Shown: positions 26,499 to 37,016, counted from the first letter of the stretch. The stretch: 64,000 nucleotides of DNA from Saccharopolyspora sp. NFXS83 (GCF_026241095.1 NZ_JAPFGB010000005.1:186001-250000); one strand, 5' to 3'. Numbers and translations are program-made. The notes: a model not told the origin generated them from the sequence alone.

Positions 26499-27914
26499 TC
26501 AGCCGCCCGGTGAGATGCCGAAGACCTCCAGCACGGTGTAGACGCCGAGCACCATGATCGCGGCGCTGCTGAGCATGAGCGCCGCGGTCAGCCACCGGTT
26601 CGCGCGGAACCTCCGGTCCACTTCGGTGCTGCGCAGGTGCCACACGGCGACGACCACGGCGAGCAGGAACACGCCGCTGCCGATGCCGCCGATCTGCACC
26701 ATCAGCACCGGTTCCTGCGCGAACAGGAACAGCACCGCCCACAGCGGCGGGAACGCGGTGGTGAGCAACCGCACGGTGCGCTGCCGGGCTCGGGCGTCGT
26801 GCCAGTCGATGACGCCCAGCAGCCCGAGCGTGTTGGTCCACAGCCGGGGGACGCTCGCGGAGGAACCGATGGCGGTGGAACCGAGCACGGCGATGGCGCC
26901 GAACAGGAACAGGTACTCGGCCCACGGCCCCATCGTGTCGGTGTAGACGCGGGACAACGTGGTGATCATGTCGTTGCCCTCGGGGACGAGCGCCTGCGGG
27001 TGCAGCACGGCGGCGCCGATGACGTAGAACGACAGCGTGCACAAGGTGCAGACCAGCCAGGACACCAGCACGTCCAACCGCATCACCTTGAGCCAGCCCT
27101 CGGCGCGGCGCGCCCTGGCCTCGGTGCCGTCGTCCGGGCCCGTCCAGCGCGCGTAGCCCTTCTCCAGGCACCAGTAGGTGTAGGTGGTCATCTCGTCGGC
27201 GCCGACACCGGTGAGCCCGAACATGGACACCGCGATGCCGATCGTCCCGGCGGGGATGAGGAAGCTGAGCCCCGCGCCCAGATCCGCGGGCCCGTAGCCG
27301 AACTCGGTGAGCGGCAGGCCGACCGCGAGCGACACGGTGGCGACGGTGAACACCACGACGGAGAACACCGCGGCGCGTTCGACGACGCTGTATCGCCCGC
27401 CGCGCAGCAGCAGCACCAGACCGGCGGTGACCAGCACCGTCCACGTCAGCAGTGACGGGAAGCTCAGCGCCTCCCCGACGATCGGCCACAGGATGGAGCA
27501 GGCCGCCGCGACGCCGCCGATGATGCCGCCGCGCTGCAGCATCTTGGTGAAGTCCATGCCGATCCACAGCCAGTTGATCCAGCCCACCCGCCCGATCTTC
27601 GGGCCGACCTGGGTGTAGCCGCGCAGCGCGGTCTTGCCGGTGAGGATGGTCCACCGGGCCAGTTCCATCTGCACCCACACCTTCACCGCCGCGCTGATGA
27701 TCACCAGCCAGAGCAGCGCGAACCCGGCGCGCGCGCCGAGCGAGGTGGTGACGATCAGCTCGCCGGAGCCGACGACGGCCGCCGAGAGCACCAGCCCCGG
27801 CCCCAGGTACCGCACGCGACCGAGGAAGGTGGTGGGCGCGTCGCGCACGTCCTCGGGACGTAACGCGTACGGATCGGTGCGGCCGTCACCGGCGGCGACT
27901 GCGTTGTCTGACAT
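26499..27914 (-). CDS. Nramp-type membrane transporter
   Basis: The 471-residue protein has about eleven membrane helices. The first shows the Nramp-like GPGLVLSAAVVGSGELIVTTSLGARAGFALLWLVI, but with GSGE where metal transporters have DPGN, and helix 6 reads FGLTGVGADEMTTYTYWCLEKG rather than MPHN. Both metal-ligand motifs are thus changed. This branch, often annotated Nramp family divalent metal transporter, may carry another substrate. Its place between a gamma-glutamyltransferase and a hydroxyacid dehydrogenase in a catabolic operon supports an organic-substrate role (inference). Confidence 0.85.
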   Translation of the reverse strand: MSDNAVAAGDGRTDPYALRPEDVRDAPTTFLGRVRYLGPGLVLSAAVVGSGELIVTTSLGARAGFALLWLVIISAAVKVWVQMELARWTILTGKTALRGYTQVGPKIGRVGWINWLWIGMDFTKMLQRGGIIGGVAAACSILWPIVGEALSFPSLLTWTVLVTAGLVLLLRGGRYSVVERAAVFSVVVFTVATVSLAVGLPLTEFGYGPADLGAGLSFLIPAGTIGIAVSMFGLTGVGADEMTTYTYWCLEKGYARWTGPDDGTEARARRAEGWLKVMRLDVLVSWLVCTLCTLSFYVIGAAVLHPQALVPEGNDMITTLSRVYTDTMGPWAEYLFLFGAIAVLGSTAIGSSASVPRLWTNTLGLLGVIDWHDARARQRTVRLLTTAFPPLWAVLFLFAQEPVLMVQIGGIGSGVFLLAVVVAVWHLRSTEVDRRFRANRWLTAALMLSSAAIMVLGVYTVLEVFGISPGG

Positions 27915-27987
27915 GGCGGGGTGTTCCTCTCCCCTGCGGCGGTGGCGGGGTCGACGTCGGAGGCCGGGTGCGAGCACGCGGCGGGGG

Positions 27988-28935
27988 TCAGGGCGCTTCG
28001 TTCGCCGGTTCCGAGCCGGTGAGCACGCGCACGACGTCTTCGGCGACCATGCGGCCCATCTGCTGGTTCGCTTCGTGGCTGCACGCCCCGAGGTGCGAGG
28101 TGAGCACCGCGTTCGGGGCGGACAGCAGCGGATTCCCGGCCGGTGGTTCGACGGAGAACGCGTCCACACCGGCGCCGCCGAGGTGCCCGGAGTGCAGCAG
28201 CTCGGCCAGCGCGGCCTCGTCGACGAGCCCGCCGCGGGCGGTGTTGACGAGGATCGCACCGCGCCGCATCGACTCCAGCGCCGCGCGGTCCAGCAGCGGC
28301 GGCGCGGCCGGGTCGCCGGGCAGGTGCAGGCTCAGGAAGTCCGATCCCGCGACGCAGCCGGCGAAGTCGACGGCTTCGGCGCCGTGCTCGGCGAAGACCT
28401 CGGCGGGCAAGTACGGGTCGTAGGCGCGCACGGTCATGCCGAACGCCCGCGCGTAGTCACCGAGGATGCGGCCGATCCGGCCGAAGCCGAGCACTCCCAG
28501 CGTGCGCCCGGCGAGTTCCGGCCCGAACAGCTTCGGCCAGCCGCCGCCGACCACGTCGGCGTGCGAGTGCCCGATTCCGCGCGCGGCGGCGAGCATCAGA
28601 CCGAACGCCAGCTCGGCGACGGCGCGCGAATTGCTGCCGGGTGCGCAGACGACGCGCACACCGCGTTCGCGGGCCGCGGCGACGTCGATGGTGTCGACGC
28701 CGACGCCGTGCTTGGCGACCACCCGCAGCCGCGGGGCCGCGTCGAGCACCTCGGCGTCGATGGAGTCCATGCCGACGATGAGCGCCTCGGCGTGCGGGGC
28801 GTGTTCGAGCAGTTCCTCGCGGGTCAGCGCGCGGCTCGGCTGCGGGCGCACCACTTCGGCCGCCGCGTCGAGGATCTCCTGCGGCTGCGCGGAGAACCGG
28901 CCGAAGGTGGGGGTGGTGATCAGGACGCGTGGCAT
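27988..28935 (-). CDS. D-2-hydroxyacid dehydrogenase (phosphoglycerate dehydrogenase-like)
   Basis: The 315-residue protein interconverts a D-2-hydroxyacid and a 2-oxoacid with NAD(P). It shows the catalytic Arg in APGSNSRAVAELAFGLMLAAAR, the Rossmann GVLGFGRIGRILGDYA, the Glu/Arg region MRRGAILVNTARGGLVDEAAL, and the terminal His in LTSHLGACSHEANQQMG. There is no ACT domain, so it is not a regulated SerA. It overlaps the 3' end of the sialidase-like gene by 16 bases. In this operon it probably reduces or oxidises a product of the aldolase or of the C4-acid pathway. Confidence 0.9.
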   Translation of the reverse strand: MPRVLITTPTFGRFSAQPQEILDAAAEVVRPQPSRALTREELLEHAPHAEALIVGMDSIDAEVLDAAPRLRVVAKHGVGVDTIDVAAARERGVRVVCAPGSNSRAVAELAFGLMLAAARGIGHSHADVVGGGWPKLFGPELAGRTLGVLGFGRIGRILGDYARAFGMTVRAYDPYLPAEVFAEHGAEAVDFAGCVAGSDFLSLHLPGDPAAPPLLDRAALESMRRGAILVNTARGGLVDEAALAELLHSGHLGGAGVDAFSVEPPAGNPLLSAPNAVLTSHLGACSHEANQQMGRMVAEDVVRVLTGSEPANEAP

Positions 28936-30050
28936 GACGGCTCCGAGTGGGCCCAGGTCCGGTCGACGACGACGTGCTTGATGACCCGGCGGTGGTAGGT
29001 GAACGCGATGTGCAGGGCGCCGTCGGCGGTCTGCGCGAGGGACGGGTAGGACAGCTCCCGGTTCAGGCCGTCCCGGGAGTTGTTGGTGAGGCAGTGGCCG
29101 TCGCCGGTCTCAACGTCGCGGCGCACCGGCCAGCTGCGCCCGCCGTCGGTGGAGACCGCGAGCGTGAGCGGGGCGCGCGGGGCTCCCCAGAACGCGAGAC
29201 CCGGGAGGTCCGAAGTGGACTCCTCGGGTCCGCCGTCGTCGATCTCGTCGTAGAGCGAGGCGCGGCGTTCGGTGGCCTGCTCGGCGCTGCTCGCGTTGTG
29301 CACCAGCGCCACCGCGCCGTCGGAGAGCACCACGGCCTGGATGGAGGAGTTGTTGTTGGGCAGCTCCGTCGGTTCCGGTTCGCTCCAGGTGATGCCGTCG
29401 GCGGACCTGCTCGAGTGGACGAAGTCGGCCTGGCGGCGGCGGAACAGCGCCAGCAGCTCGCCGTCTGCGAGGACCACGACGTTCATGTGCACGCAGCCGG
29501 TGCTGCCGGGCACCTCGTGCGACCGCCAGGTGCGGCCCTCGTCGTCGGAGACCAGGACGGCGCTGGTGTCGTGATCACCGCGCCACCGGCCGGTGGCGGG
29601 CCGGGGGCAGCGGAACACCGGCAGCAACCAGCGGCCCGAGTCGAGCACCACCACTGGCTGGCGCACGAACACGCCGCCGTCGGCGGACGCCGGGATCAGC
29701 GTGCGCGCCGGGCCCCAGGACCGGCCGTCGTCGGTGGAGGTCCGCACCCGCACCTCCGCGGTGTCCTGGTTCCCGGCTCGCTGCGCGGTGTAGAGCACCC
29801 AGAGCTCGCCGCCCGGGGTGGGGAACAGCACGGGGTTCTGCTCCGACCGGGTCGGATCGTCGGAGATCCGCACCGGCTCCGACCACGCGCCGCCGGCGCG
29901 GCGGGAGAACCACACGTCGATGTCCGACAGGCCCTCCTGCGTTCCGGAGAACCAGGCGCAGCCGAGGTCACCGCCGGGCAGCGGCATCAGGTTGGCCGCG
30001 TGCGACTGCACGTCCGGGGCGGGAAGGTACTCCTCGTGCGGTGCGGTCAT
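28920..30050 (-). CDS. Sialidase/BNR-repeat family protein, cytoplasmic
   Basis: The 376-residue protein has the six-bladed sialidase propeller signature with Asp-box-like repeats (STDDGRSWGPA, SDDEGRTWRS, STDGGRSWPV) and the family motif GELSYPSLAQTADGALHIAFTYHRRVIKHVVV near the C-terminus. An NLMPLPGGDLGCAWFSGTQEG start is typical of the plant-type/BNR_2 group. It lacks a signal peptide, so it would act on an imported compound. True sialidase activity is not shown; related proteins act on other sugar acids. Its start overlaps the aldolase gene by four bases. Confidence 0.85.
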   Translation of the reverse strand: MTAPHEEYLPAPDVQSHAANLMPLPGGDLGCAWFSGTQEGLSDIDVWFSRRAGGAWSEPVRISDDPTRSEQNPVLFPTPGGELWVLYTAQRAGNQDTAEVRVRTSTDDGRSWGPARTLIPASADGGVFVRQPVVVLDSGRWLLPVFRCPRPATGRWRGDHDTSAVLVSDDEGRTWRSHEVPGSTGCVHMNVVVLADGELLALFRRRQADFVHSSRSADGITWSEPEPTELPNNNSSIQAVVLSDGAVALVHNASSAEQATERRASLYDEIDDGGPEESTSDLPGLAFWGAPRAPLTLAVSTDGGRSWPVRRDVETGDGHCLTNNSRDGLNRELSYPSLAQTADGALHIAFTYHRRVIKHVVVDRTWAHSEPSCHAS

Positions 30051-30808
30051 GCGGTGGCCGCCTCGAGGTGGGCGGCGGCGACCTGCTCCAGGTGCACCAC
30101 GTCGGAGGCGACGCTGGCGAACGTGTAGCCCTCGGCGAGGCGCCGCGCGGCGACCTCGCCGTTCGGGGTGTGGATGCCTGCGGCGATGCCCGCCTTCGCC
30201 GCGGCCTCCCGCACGGTGGCGACGGCCTGCTCGAAGGCCTCGGCGACCGCGGGGTCGCCGGGGAACGCGCCGCCCACGGCCAGGCACAGGTCGGACGGTC
30301 CGACGTAGACGCCGTCCAATCCGGGGGTCGCGCAGATCTCGTCGACGTTCGCCAGGCCCTGCGGAGTTTCGATCATGGCCAGCACCACGGTCGCGGCGTT
30401 CGCCTCGGCGGGCTTCGGGCCGATGCGCAGGCCGGACCGCATCGGACCGTAGGACCGGCCGCCGTGCGGCGGGTAGCGCGTCGCGTGCACCGCCTTCGCG
30501 GCGTCCGCCGCGTCGTCGATGAGCGGCACGATGACCCCGGCCGCCCCGGCGTCCAGCGAGCGCCCGATGGCGGTGAGGTCGTTGGCCTCGACGCGCACCA
30601 GACCGGCGGCGCGGCCACCGGCGTCGATGGCCATCATCCCGTTGAGGATGCCGGAATAGCCGACCAGCCCGTGCTGGCCGTCGATGGCGACGTAGTCGTA
30701 GCCGAGGCGCGCGATGCGCTCGGTGGCGATGGGCGCGTCCAGCACGGCCCAATAGCCGACGATCTTGTCGCGGTTGCGCAGCTTCTCGGCGAACTCGGCG
30801 GCGACCAT
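30047..30808 (-). CDS. HpcH/HpaI (GarL-type) class II aldolase
   Basis: ATG 30808 is chosen for the AAGGAGAG nine bases upstream. The 253-residue TIM barrel carries the family residues: YDYVAIDGQHGLVGY (catalytic His), VRVEANDLTAIGRSLDAGAAGVIVPLIDDAADAAKAV, ATRYPPHGGRSYGPMR (Arg), VLAMIETPQGLANVDEI (metal Glu) and GVYVGPSDLCLAVG (metal Asp). These enzymes split 2-keto-3-deoxy sugar acids to pyruvate plus an aldehyde. Its operon partners (D-2-hydroxyacid dehydrogenase, aldo/keto reductase) could handle both products. Confidence 0.92.
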   Translation of the reverse strand: MVAAEFAEKLRNRDKIVGYWAVLDAPIATERIARLGYDYVAIDGQHGLVGYSGILNGMMAIDAGGRAAGLVRVEANDLTAIGRSLDAGAAGVIVPLIDDAADAAKAVHATRYPPHGGRSYGPMRSGLRIGPKPAEANAATVVLAMIETPQGLANVDEICATPGLDGVYVGPSDLCLAVGGAFPGDPAVAEAFEQAVATVREAAAKAGIAAGIHTPNGEVAARRLAEGYTFASVASDVVHLEQVAAAHLEAATA

Positions 30809-30848
30809 TCCTGTGCTCTCCTTAGTGGTCGGGTGCATTCCGGTGGGT

Positions 30849-31832
30849 TCACCGGTTGTAGGCGGGCATCGGCCCGTGCAGCGCGGCGCCGACGGCGTCG
30901 CAGGCGTCGACGACGTCGGCGGGCAGCGGTCCTGCTTCGGCGGCGGCGATGTTGGCGTGCAGGTGCTGCACCTTCGAGCCGCCGAGCAGCAGCGATCCGG
31001 TGGCGGGCTTGCCCAGCAGCCAGCGCAGCGACAGCTCGGTCAGCGCGAGTCCGGCCTCGTCGGCGATGGCCGAGAGCCGCTCGACCCCGTCGAACAGCGC
31101 GGCGTCCCAGTAGCGCTTCTTGTACATCTCCGCGAGCCGCGAATCGCCGAACCGGCCGCCTGCGGGGTCCTCGTCGAAGCGGTGCCTGCCGGTGAGCAGG
31201 CCGCCGCCGAGCGGGTTGTAGACCATCGTGTGCAGGCCGGTGACCTCGGCGAATTCGACGTACTCGGTTTCGATGCGGCGGGCCAGCAGGTTGTAGAGCT
31301 GCTGGGCCACCACCGGTCGCGGCGCGCCGACCTCGTCGGCGACGCGGGCGACCTCGGCGATCTGCCACGCGGCGAAGTTCGACACGCCCAGCGCACCGAT
31401 CTTGCCTTCGGCGACCAGTTCGGCGACGGTCCCGAGCGTCTCGGTCAGCGGCGCGGCCCGGTCCGGCTGGTGCAGGTAGAACAGGTCGACCCGGTCCACG
31501 CCGAGCCGCCGGAGGCTGCCTTCGACGCTCGCCCGCAGGCCCGCAGCCGACAGCGGCGAGTGCTTGCCCGCGTCGGGGTGCGGCATGCCCGCCTTGGTGG
31601 CGAGCACGATCCGGTCGCGGCGGGACGGCAGCAGGTCGCGCAGGATCTCCTCGGTGGCGCCGCCCGCGTAGCCGTTGGCGGTGTCGACACCGGTGATCCC
31701 GGCTTCGAGCGCGGCGTCGAGCATCCGCGCCGCGCCGTCGGCGTCCACCGTGTCCCCGAAGGTCATGGTGCCGAGCACCAGGCGCGAGGACGGAGTGCGG
31801 GTACCGGCCGGGTTTTCAGGCCGAGCGGTCAT
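30849..31832 (-). CDS. Aldo/keto reductase
   Basis: The product (327 residues) has the AKR barrel with catalytic Asp/Tyr/Lys in GVDTANGYAGGATEEIL and VLATKAG, a VDLFYLHQPD strand, GALGVSNFAAWQ, and an NADPH-binding C-terminus (LRWLLGKPATGSLLLGGSKVQHLHANIAAAE). It resembles the YajO/AKR11-12 type that reduces sugars or aldehydes. Its ATG overlaps the stop of the upstream ABC ATPase gene by four bases, tying metabolism to uptake. Confidence 0.92.
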   Translation of the reverse strand: MTARPENPAGTRTPSSRLVLGTMTFGDTVDADGAARMLDAALEAGITGVDTANGYAGGATEEILRDLLPSRRDRIVLATKAGMPHPDAGKHSPLSAAGLRASVEGSLRRLGVDRVDLFYLHQPDRAAPLTETLGTVAELVAEGKIGALGVSNFAAWQIAEVARVADEVGAPRPVVAQQLYNLLARRIETEYVEFAEVTGLHTMVYNPLGGGLLTGRHRFDEDPAGGRFGDSRLAEMYKKRYWDAALFDGVERLSAIADEAGLALTELSLRWLLGKPATGSLLLGGSKVQHLHANIAAAEAGPLPADVVDACDAVGAALHGPMPAYNR

Positions 31833-32677
31833 GAGGACGCTCCTTCGACGGGTTCGGATGCGGCGGCGACGAGGTGGCGCGGTTTGCGCCCTCGCATGGC
31901 CGAGGGGTCCAACGCGGCGCTGCGCAGGGCACGGGTGTAGGGGTGTTCGGGTGCGGTGAGCACCCGTTCGGCGGGGCCGCGCTCGACGACCCTGCCGCGG
32001 CGCAGCACCAGCACGTCGTCGCTGATCTCGCGCACCACGCCCAGGTTGTGCGAGATGATCAGGTAGGTGAGCCCGTGCTCCCGTTGCAGCTCCCGCAGCA
32101 GCGCGAGCACCTGCGCCTGCACGGACACGTCGAGCGCGCTGGTGGCCTCGTCGCACACCAGCACCTCCGGGCGGCTGGCCAGCGCCCGCGCGATGCCGAT
32201 GCGCTGGCGCTGCCCGCCGGAGAACTCCGCCGGGCGCCGTCGCAGCGCGGTCGCGGGCAGTCCGACCTGGTCGATCAGTTCCGCCGCGAGCCGCCTGCGC
32301 TCGGCCTTCGAGCGCACGCCGCGCAGCCGCAGCGGTTCGGCGACGATGTCGGCGGCGCTCAGGTGCGGGTCGAGCGACCCGTACGGATCTTGGAACACCA
32401 TCTGCACGCGAGGCCGCAGCGGGCGCAACGCCCGCTCGCCGAGGCGGGCGATGTCCGTGCCGCCCAACAGGATCCGACCGGAGGTCGGGGTGGTGAGCCG
32501 GACCAGCGCGCGGGCGATGGTGGACTTGCCGCAGCCGGACTCGCCGACGATGCCCAGCGTCCGGCCCGCGCGCACGTGGAAGTCCACGCCGTCCACGGCG
32601 CGGAACGCGCCGCCTCGCACGGGGAATTCCACGACGAGGTCCTGCACGTCGAGCAGCGGCCGGTCGGATTCGGTCAT
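31829..32677 (-). CDS. Oligopeptide/nickel-type ABC transporter ATPase (OppF/DppF-like)
   Basis: The product (282 residues) has Walker A GESGCGKST, Q-loop FQDPYGSLDP, signature FSGGQRQRIGIARALA, Walker B VLVCDEATSALD and switch His ISHNL, plus the C-terminal oligopeptide-transporter extension beginning PEHPYTRALRSAALDP. It is the second ATPase of a heterodimeric importer with four-base overlaps on both sides. Confidence 0.94.
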   Translation of the reverse strand: MTESDRPLLDVQDLVVEFPVRGGAFRAVDGVDFHVRAGRTLGIVGESGCGKSTIARALVRLTTPTSGRILLGGTDIARLGERALRPLRPRVQMVFQDPYGSLDPHLSAADIVAEPLRLRGVRSKAERRRLAAELIDQVGLPATALRRRPAEFSGGQRQRIGIARALASRPEVLVCDEATSALDVSVQAQVLALLRELQREHGLTYLIISHNLGVVREISDDVLVLRRGRVVERGPAERVLTAPEHPYTRALRSAALDPSAMRGRKPRHLVAAASEPVEGASS

Positions 32678-33473
32678 CGGTCCTCCCCGTCCCACGGTCC
32701 GAGCCGCGGCACCGCGGCCAGCAGACCCCGGGTGTAGTCCTCGGCGGGTTCCTCGACGACCCGCTCCACGTCGCCGCTCTCGACGAACCGGCCGCGGCGC
32801 ATCACGTGGATCCGGTCGGAGACCAGCCGCGCCACCCCCAGGTCGTGGGTGATCATCAAGATGCCCGCTCCGGTGCTCTCCTGGATCTCCATCAGCAGGT
32901 CCAGCACGCCCGCCTGCACGGTGACGTCCAGCGCGCTGGTCGGTTCGTCGGCCACCAGCAGCCGCGGCTCTCCGGCGAGCGCGATCGCGATCAGCACCCG
33001 CTGCAGCATGCCGCCGGAGAGCTGGTGCGGGTACTCGCGCAACCGCCGCGCGGGTTCCGGGATCCGCACCTGCTCCAGCAGTTCCGCGACGCGGCGTCGC
33101 GCCCCGGACCGGGAGGCGCCGCGCGCCCGCGCCGCCTCGCACAGCTGGGAACCGATGGTGTGCACCGGGCTCAGCGCGGTCATCGGATCCTGCGGGATCA
33201 GCGAGACGCCGCGTCCGCGCAGACCGGCCGCGGCACCGGGGTCGGTGATCACGTCGGCGCCGAGCAACCGGGCCGTCCCGGACAGCACCGCCAGGTCCGG
33301 CGGCAGCAGGCGCAGCAGGCCCATCGCGGTGGTGGACTTGCCGGAACCGGACTCACCGATGATCGTCACCGTTTCACCGGCGCCGATCCCGAACGACACC
33401 CCGTCCACCGCGCGCACCACGCCACGACCGGTGATCAGTTCGATCTGCAGGTCCTCGACGTCGAGCAGGTCGT

Positions 33474-33477
<4 letters not shown>
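32674..33477 (-). CDS. Oligopeptide/nickel-type ABC transporter ATPase (OppD/DppD-like)
   Basis: The product (267 residues) has Walker A GESGSGKST, LIPQDPMTALSPVHTIG, signature QLSGGMLQRVLIAIALA, Walker B LLVADEPTSALDV and ITHDLGVAR. It ends shortly after the switch His region (AEDYTRGLLAAVPRLG), a little shorter than usual OppD and without the Cys-rich iron-sulfur tail seen in some members. It partners the next ATPase. Confidence 0.94.
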
Positions 33478-34378
<901 letters not shown>

Positions 34379-34382
<4 letters not shown>

Positions 34383-35314
34383 CGGGTGGCCGCCTTTCCG
34401 AGTCGCACGCGCGGATCCAGCAGCGGATACGCCAGGTCGATCACCAGCTGCACCAGGATCGCCAGCGCCGAGGTGATCAGCACCGTCGCCTGGATCAACG
34501 GGTAGTCGCGGGTCTCCAAGGCGCGGACCACCAGGGAGCCCACACCCGGCCAGGCGAACACGACCTCCACCACGACCACGCCGTTGAGCATCGCGGCGAA
34601 CCGGGTGCCCAGCGCCGTGAGCACCGGGATCGAGGAGTTCGCCATCGCGTAGCGCCACACCAGCGCACGTTCCGGGACACCGCGCGACCGCGCCGCGGTG
34701 AGGTAGGGGGCGGCCAGGTTCCCGGCCATCTCGCGGCGCACCAGCCGCGAGATCAACGCGATCTGCAGGGCGGCGACCGTCAACGTCGGCAGCACCAGCC
34801 CGGACCAGGTGGCGAACCCGGACGCCGGGAGCACCGGGACGACCACGGCGAACACCGTGAGCAGCATGATGCCGCTCCAGAAGTCCGGCATCGACTGGCC
34901 AGCGATGCCGAGCACGTTCGCGCCCACCTCGCGGGCGGTGTCGGCGTGCCGGGCCATCCAGACGCCCAGCGGCACCGCGACGACCATCGTCACGAGGATC
35001 GCCGACAGCGCCAGCGTCACCGTGTACGGGACTCGGTCGAGGACCACGTCGAACGCGGGCGCCTGGAAGGAGTACGAGGTGCCGAGGTCGCCGGTGAGCA
35101 GGCCGCGCAGGAACGCGAGGTACTGGTGCGACACGGGATCGTCCAGGCCGAGCCGGGTGCGGACCTCGGCGAGCTCCGCCGGACCGGCCATCGGACCGGC
35201 GTAGGACGCGGCCGGATCTCCCGGAGCGAGGCGGATCAGCACGAACACCGTGGACACGGTGAGGAATACGGTCAGCAGGCTCTGGCTCACCCGGCGCAGC
35301 AGGTATCCGGTCAC
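34379..35314 (-). CDS. ABC transporter permease (OppB/DppB-like)
   Basis: The GTG at 35314 overlaps the stop of the binding-protein gene. The 311-residue product starts with the family sequence GYLLRRVSQSLLTVFLTVSTVFVLIRLAPGDPA and has six helices. It has the conserved loop YLTAARSRGVPERALVWRYAMANSSIPVLTALG and the end FAWPGVGSLVVRALETRDYPLIQATVLI. Confidence 0.94.
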
Positions 35315-36906
35315 GCGGCGCTCACCCCCGTCGTGGCGAGCTCGTAGGAGTTCGTCGGTTCGAGGCTCAGGCCGGCCACGCGCTGCCGGTGCGCGAGCAC
35401 GACCCGCGGCACGAACGCCCACAAGCACGGCCAGGTGTCCCACACCGCCTGCTGCGACCGCGCCAGCAGGTCCTGGCGCACCGCCGGGTCCACTTCGGAC
35501 GTCGCGCGGTCGATGAGGTCGGCGACCTGCGGGAACACGTAGCCCTGGTAGGTGTCGCGGGTCCGCTCGTCCTCGGGGGTGCCGCCGTACATGCCCTGCA
35601 GCGCGGAGACGGCCAGCGCGGTCGGCGTGCTCAGGCCGTTGCCGATCACGTCCCAGTCGCCACCGCGACCTTGGCGCCACTGCGCGATGTCCCCACCCGG
35701 TTCGAACTGCCGGAGCTCGGCCCGGACGCCGACCTGCCGCAGCATCTGCAGCACGGCTTCCATCACGGTGGTGTCGTTGGCGAACTCCCCCGATTCCCAG
35801 ATGATCCGGAGCTTCAGATCGCCGTCGCGAACACCGGCGGCGGCGAGCAGTTCTTGGGCGCGGCGCGGATCGTGCACGTATTCACCGGTGCGCACCGCGC
35901 CCGCCAGGGTGCCGGGCACCGGGCCGGTGGCGGGGGCGACGGAGCCGGTGAACACGTCGTCGATGAGGGTGCGCCCGTCGATGGCGAAGGTCAGCGCCCG
36001 CCGCACCCGCGGATCCGACAGCGGATGCCCGGCGGGCTTGCGGAAGTTGTAGAAGAGCTGGTTGATCCGGGTGCCCTCCGCGGTCTGCATGCGGACCTGC
36101 GGCACGCCGCGCAACTGGTCGGCGGAGTCCGGGGAGATCGTGTCGATCACGTCGACCTCCCCGCTGCGCAGCGCGACGACCCGGTTGGACTCCTCCGGCA
36201 GGAAGCGGACCTCGATGCGGCGCGCCCGCGGCTGCGGTCCCCAGTAGGCGGTGTTCGCGGCGAGCGAGTAGTCCCCGGTCCCCCGGTTGGAGGCGGTGAC
36301 GACGTACGGACCGCTGCCGACCCCGTCCTGCAGCTCCTCCGGGCGGTTCCGGGCGGCGGGGGTGATGAGGATGTTGGCCATCAGGAAGTCCAGCGTCGGA
36401 GCCGGATTCCTGGTGCGCAGCAGGAAGGTTCGCTCGTCGAGGGGCACGACCTGCGGCCATTCCGGGAAGAACGTGGCGAGGAACGACCCGCTCACGCCCC
36501 GGTACATCTCCAACGCGGTCGCGACGTCGTCGACGGCGACGGGCGTGCCGTCGGAGTAGCGCACGCCGGGGCGCAGGCGCACCGTCCACTCGGTGGGGGC
36601 GGTCATGTCGAAGCGTTCCGCGAGCACCGGCCGCGGCGTGAGATCCGGGCCGATGCGGGTCAGTGCCTGGCGCACGGCCCGCTGCACGGTGACGGCGGCT
36701 TCGAACTGGTTGAGCTTGTTGTCCAGCGACACGAGGGAGCGGTTGAGCGCCAGGACCAAGGTGTCCGGGCCGGGACTTCCGGTGGGGCCCGCGCAGGCAC
36801 CGAGCGGGCCCAACCCGGCCAGGCCGCCCGCGGCGATGCCGGCTCGCAGCAAGGTGCGGCGGGACAAGGCCCACCGATCCTGCCGCGCGTTCGCCGATGG
36901 GGTCAT
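35311..36906 (-). CDS. ABC transporter substrate-binding lipoprotein (family 5, oligopeptide/opine type)
   Basis: The product (531 residues) starts at ATG 36906 after GGAAAGG. A twin-arginine signal (LSRRTLLRAGIAAGGLAG) ends in a lipobox LGAC, giving a Tat-exported lipoprotein. The mature part has the SBP_bac_5 pattern: ALTRIGPDLTPRPVLAERF, WTVRLRPGVRYSDGTPVAVDDV, VGSGPYVV, and FYNFRKPAGHPLSDPRVRRALTFAID. Family 5 proteins bind peptides, nickel, opines and some oligosaccharides or acid sugars. As first gene of the operon it should be made in excess of the permease parts. Confidence 0.93.
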   Translation of the reverse strand: MTPSANARQDRWALSRRTLLRAGIAAGGLAGLGPLGACAGPTGSPGPDTLVLALNRSLVSLDNKLNQFEAAVTVQRAVRQALTRIGPDLTPRPVLAERFDMTAPTEWTVRLRPGVRYSDGTPVAVDDVATALEMYRGVSGSFLATFFPEWPQVVPLDERTFLLRTRNPAPTLDFLMANILITPAARNRPEELQDGVGSGPYVVTASNRGTGDYSLAANTAYWGPQPRARRIEVRFLPEESNRVVALRSGEVDVIDTISPDSADQLRGVPQVRMQTAEGTRINQLFYNFRKPAGHPLSDPRVRRALTFAIDGRTLIDDVFTGSVAPATGPVPGTLAGAVRTGEYVHDPRRAQELLAAAGVRDGDLKLRIIWESGEFANDTTVMEAVLQMLRQVGVRAELRQFEPGGDIAQWRQGRGGDWDVIGNGLSTPTALAVSALQGMYGGTPEDERTRDTYQGYVFPQVADLIDRATSEVDPAVRQDLLARSQQAVWDTWPCLWAFVPRVVLAHRQRVAGLSLEPTNSYELATTGVSAA

Positions 36907-36978
36907 CGTTGACCTTTCCTCACACTGCACCGGCCTGGACTCGCCGCGGCCGGTGTTACGTAGAGCACCCTGACACGA

Positions 36979-37016
36979 TTGCGCGTTGTGCGCAACTGTC
37001 GTAGCGTGATTCACGC
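36979..37016. promoter_or_regulatory. Paired palindromes in the divergent promoter of the catabolic locus
   Basis: TTGCGC (36979-36984), five bases, GCGCAA (36990-36995) is a perfect inverted repeat. Ten bases on, GCGTGA T TCACGC (37004-37016) is another. They lie in the 207-base gap between the binding-protein gene and the DUF1537 kinase gene, which diverge. They are plausible operators for the DeoR regulator encoded at 39457, controlling both operons (inference). Confidence 0.55.
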
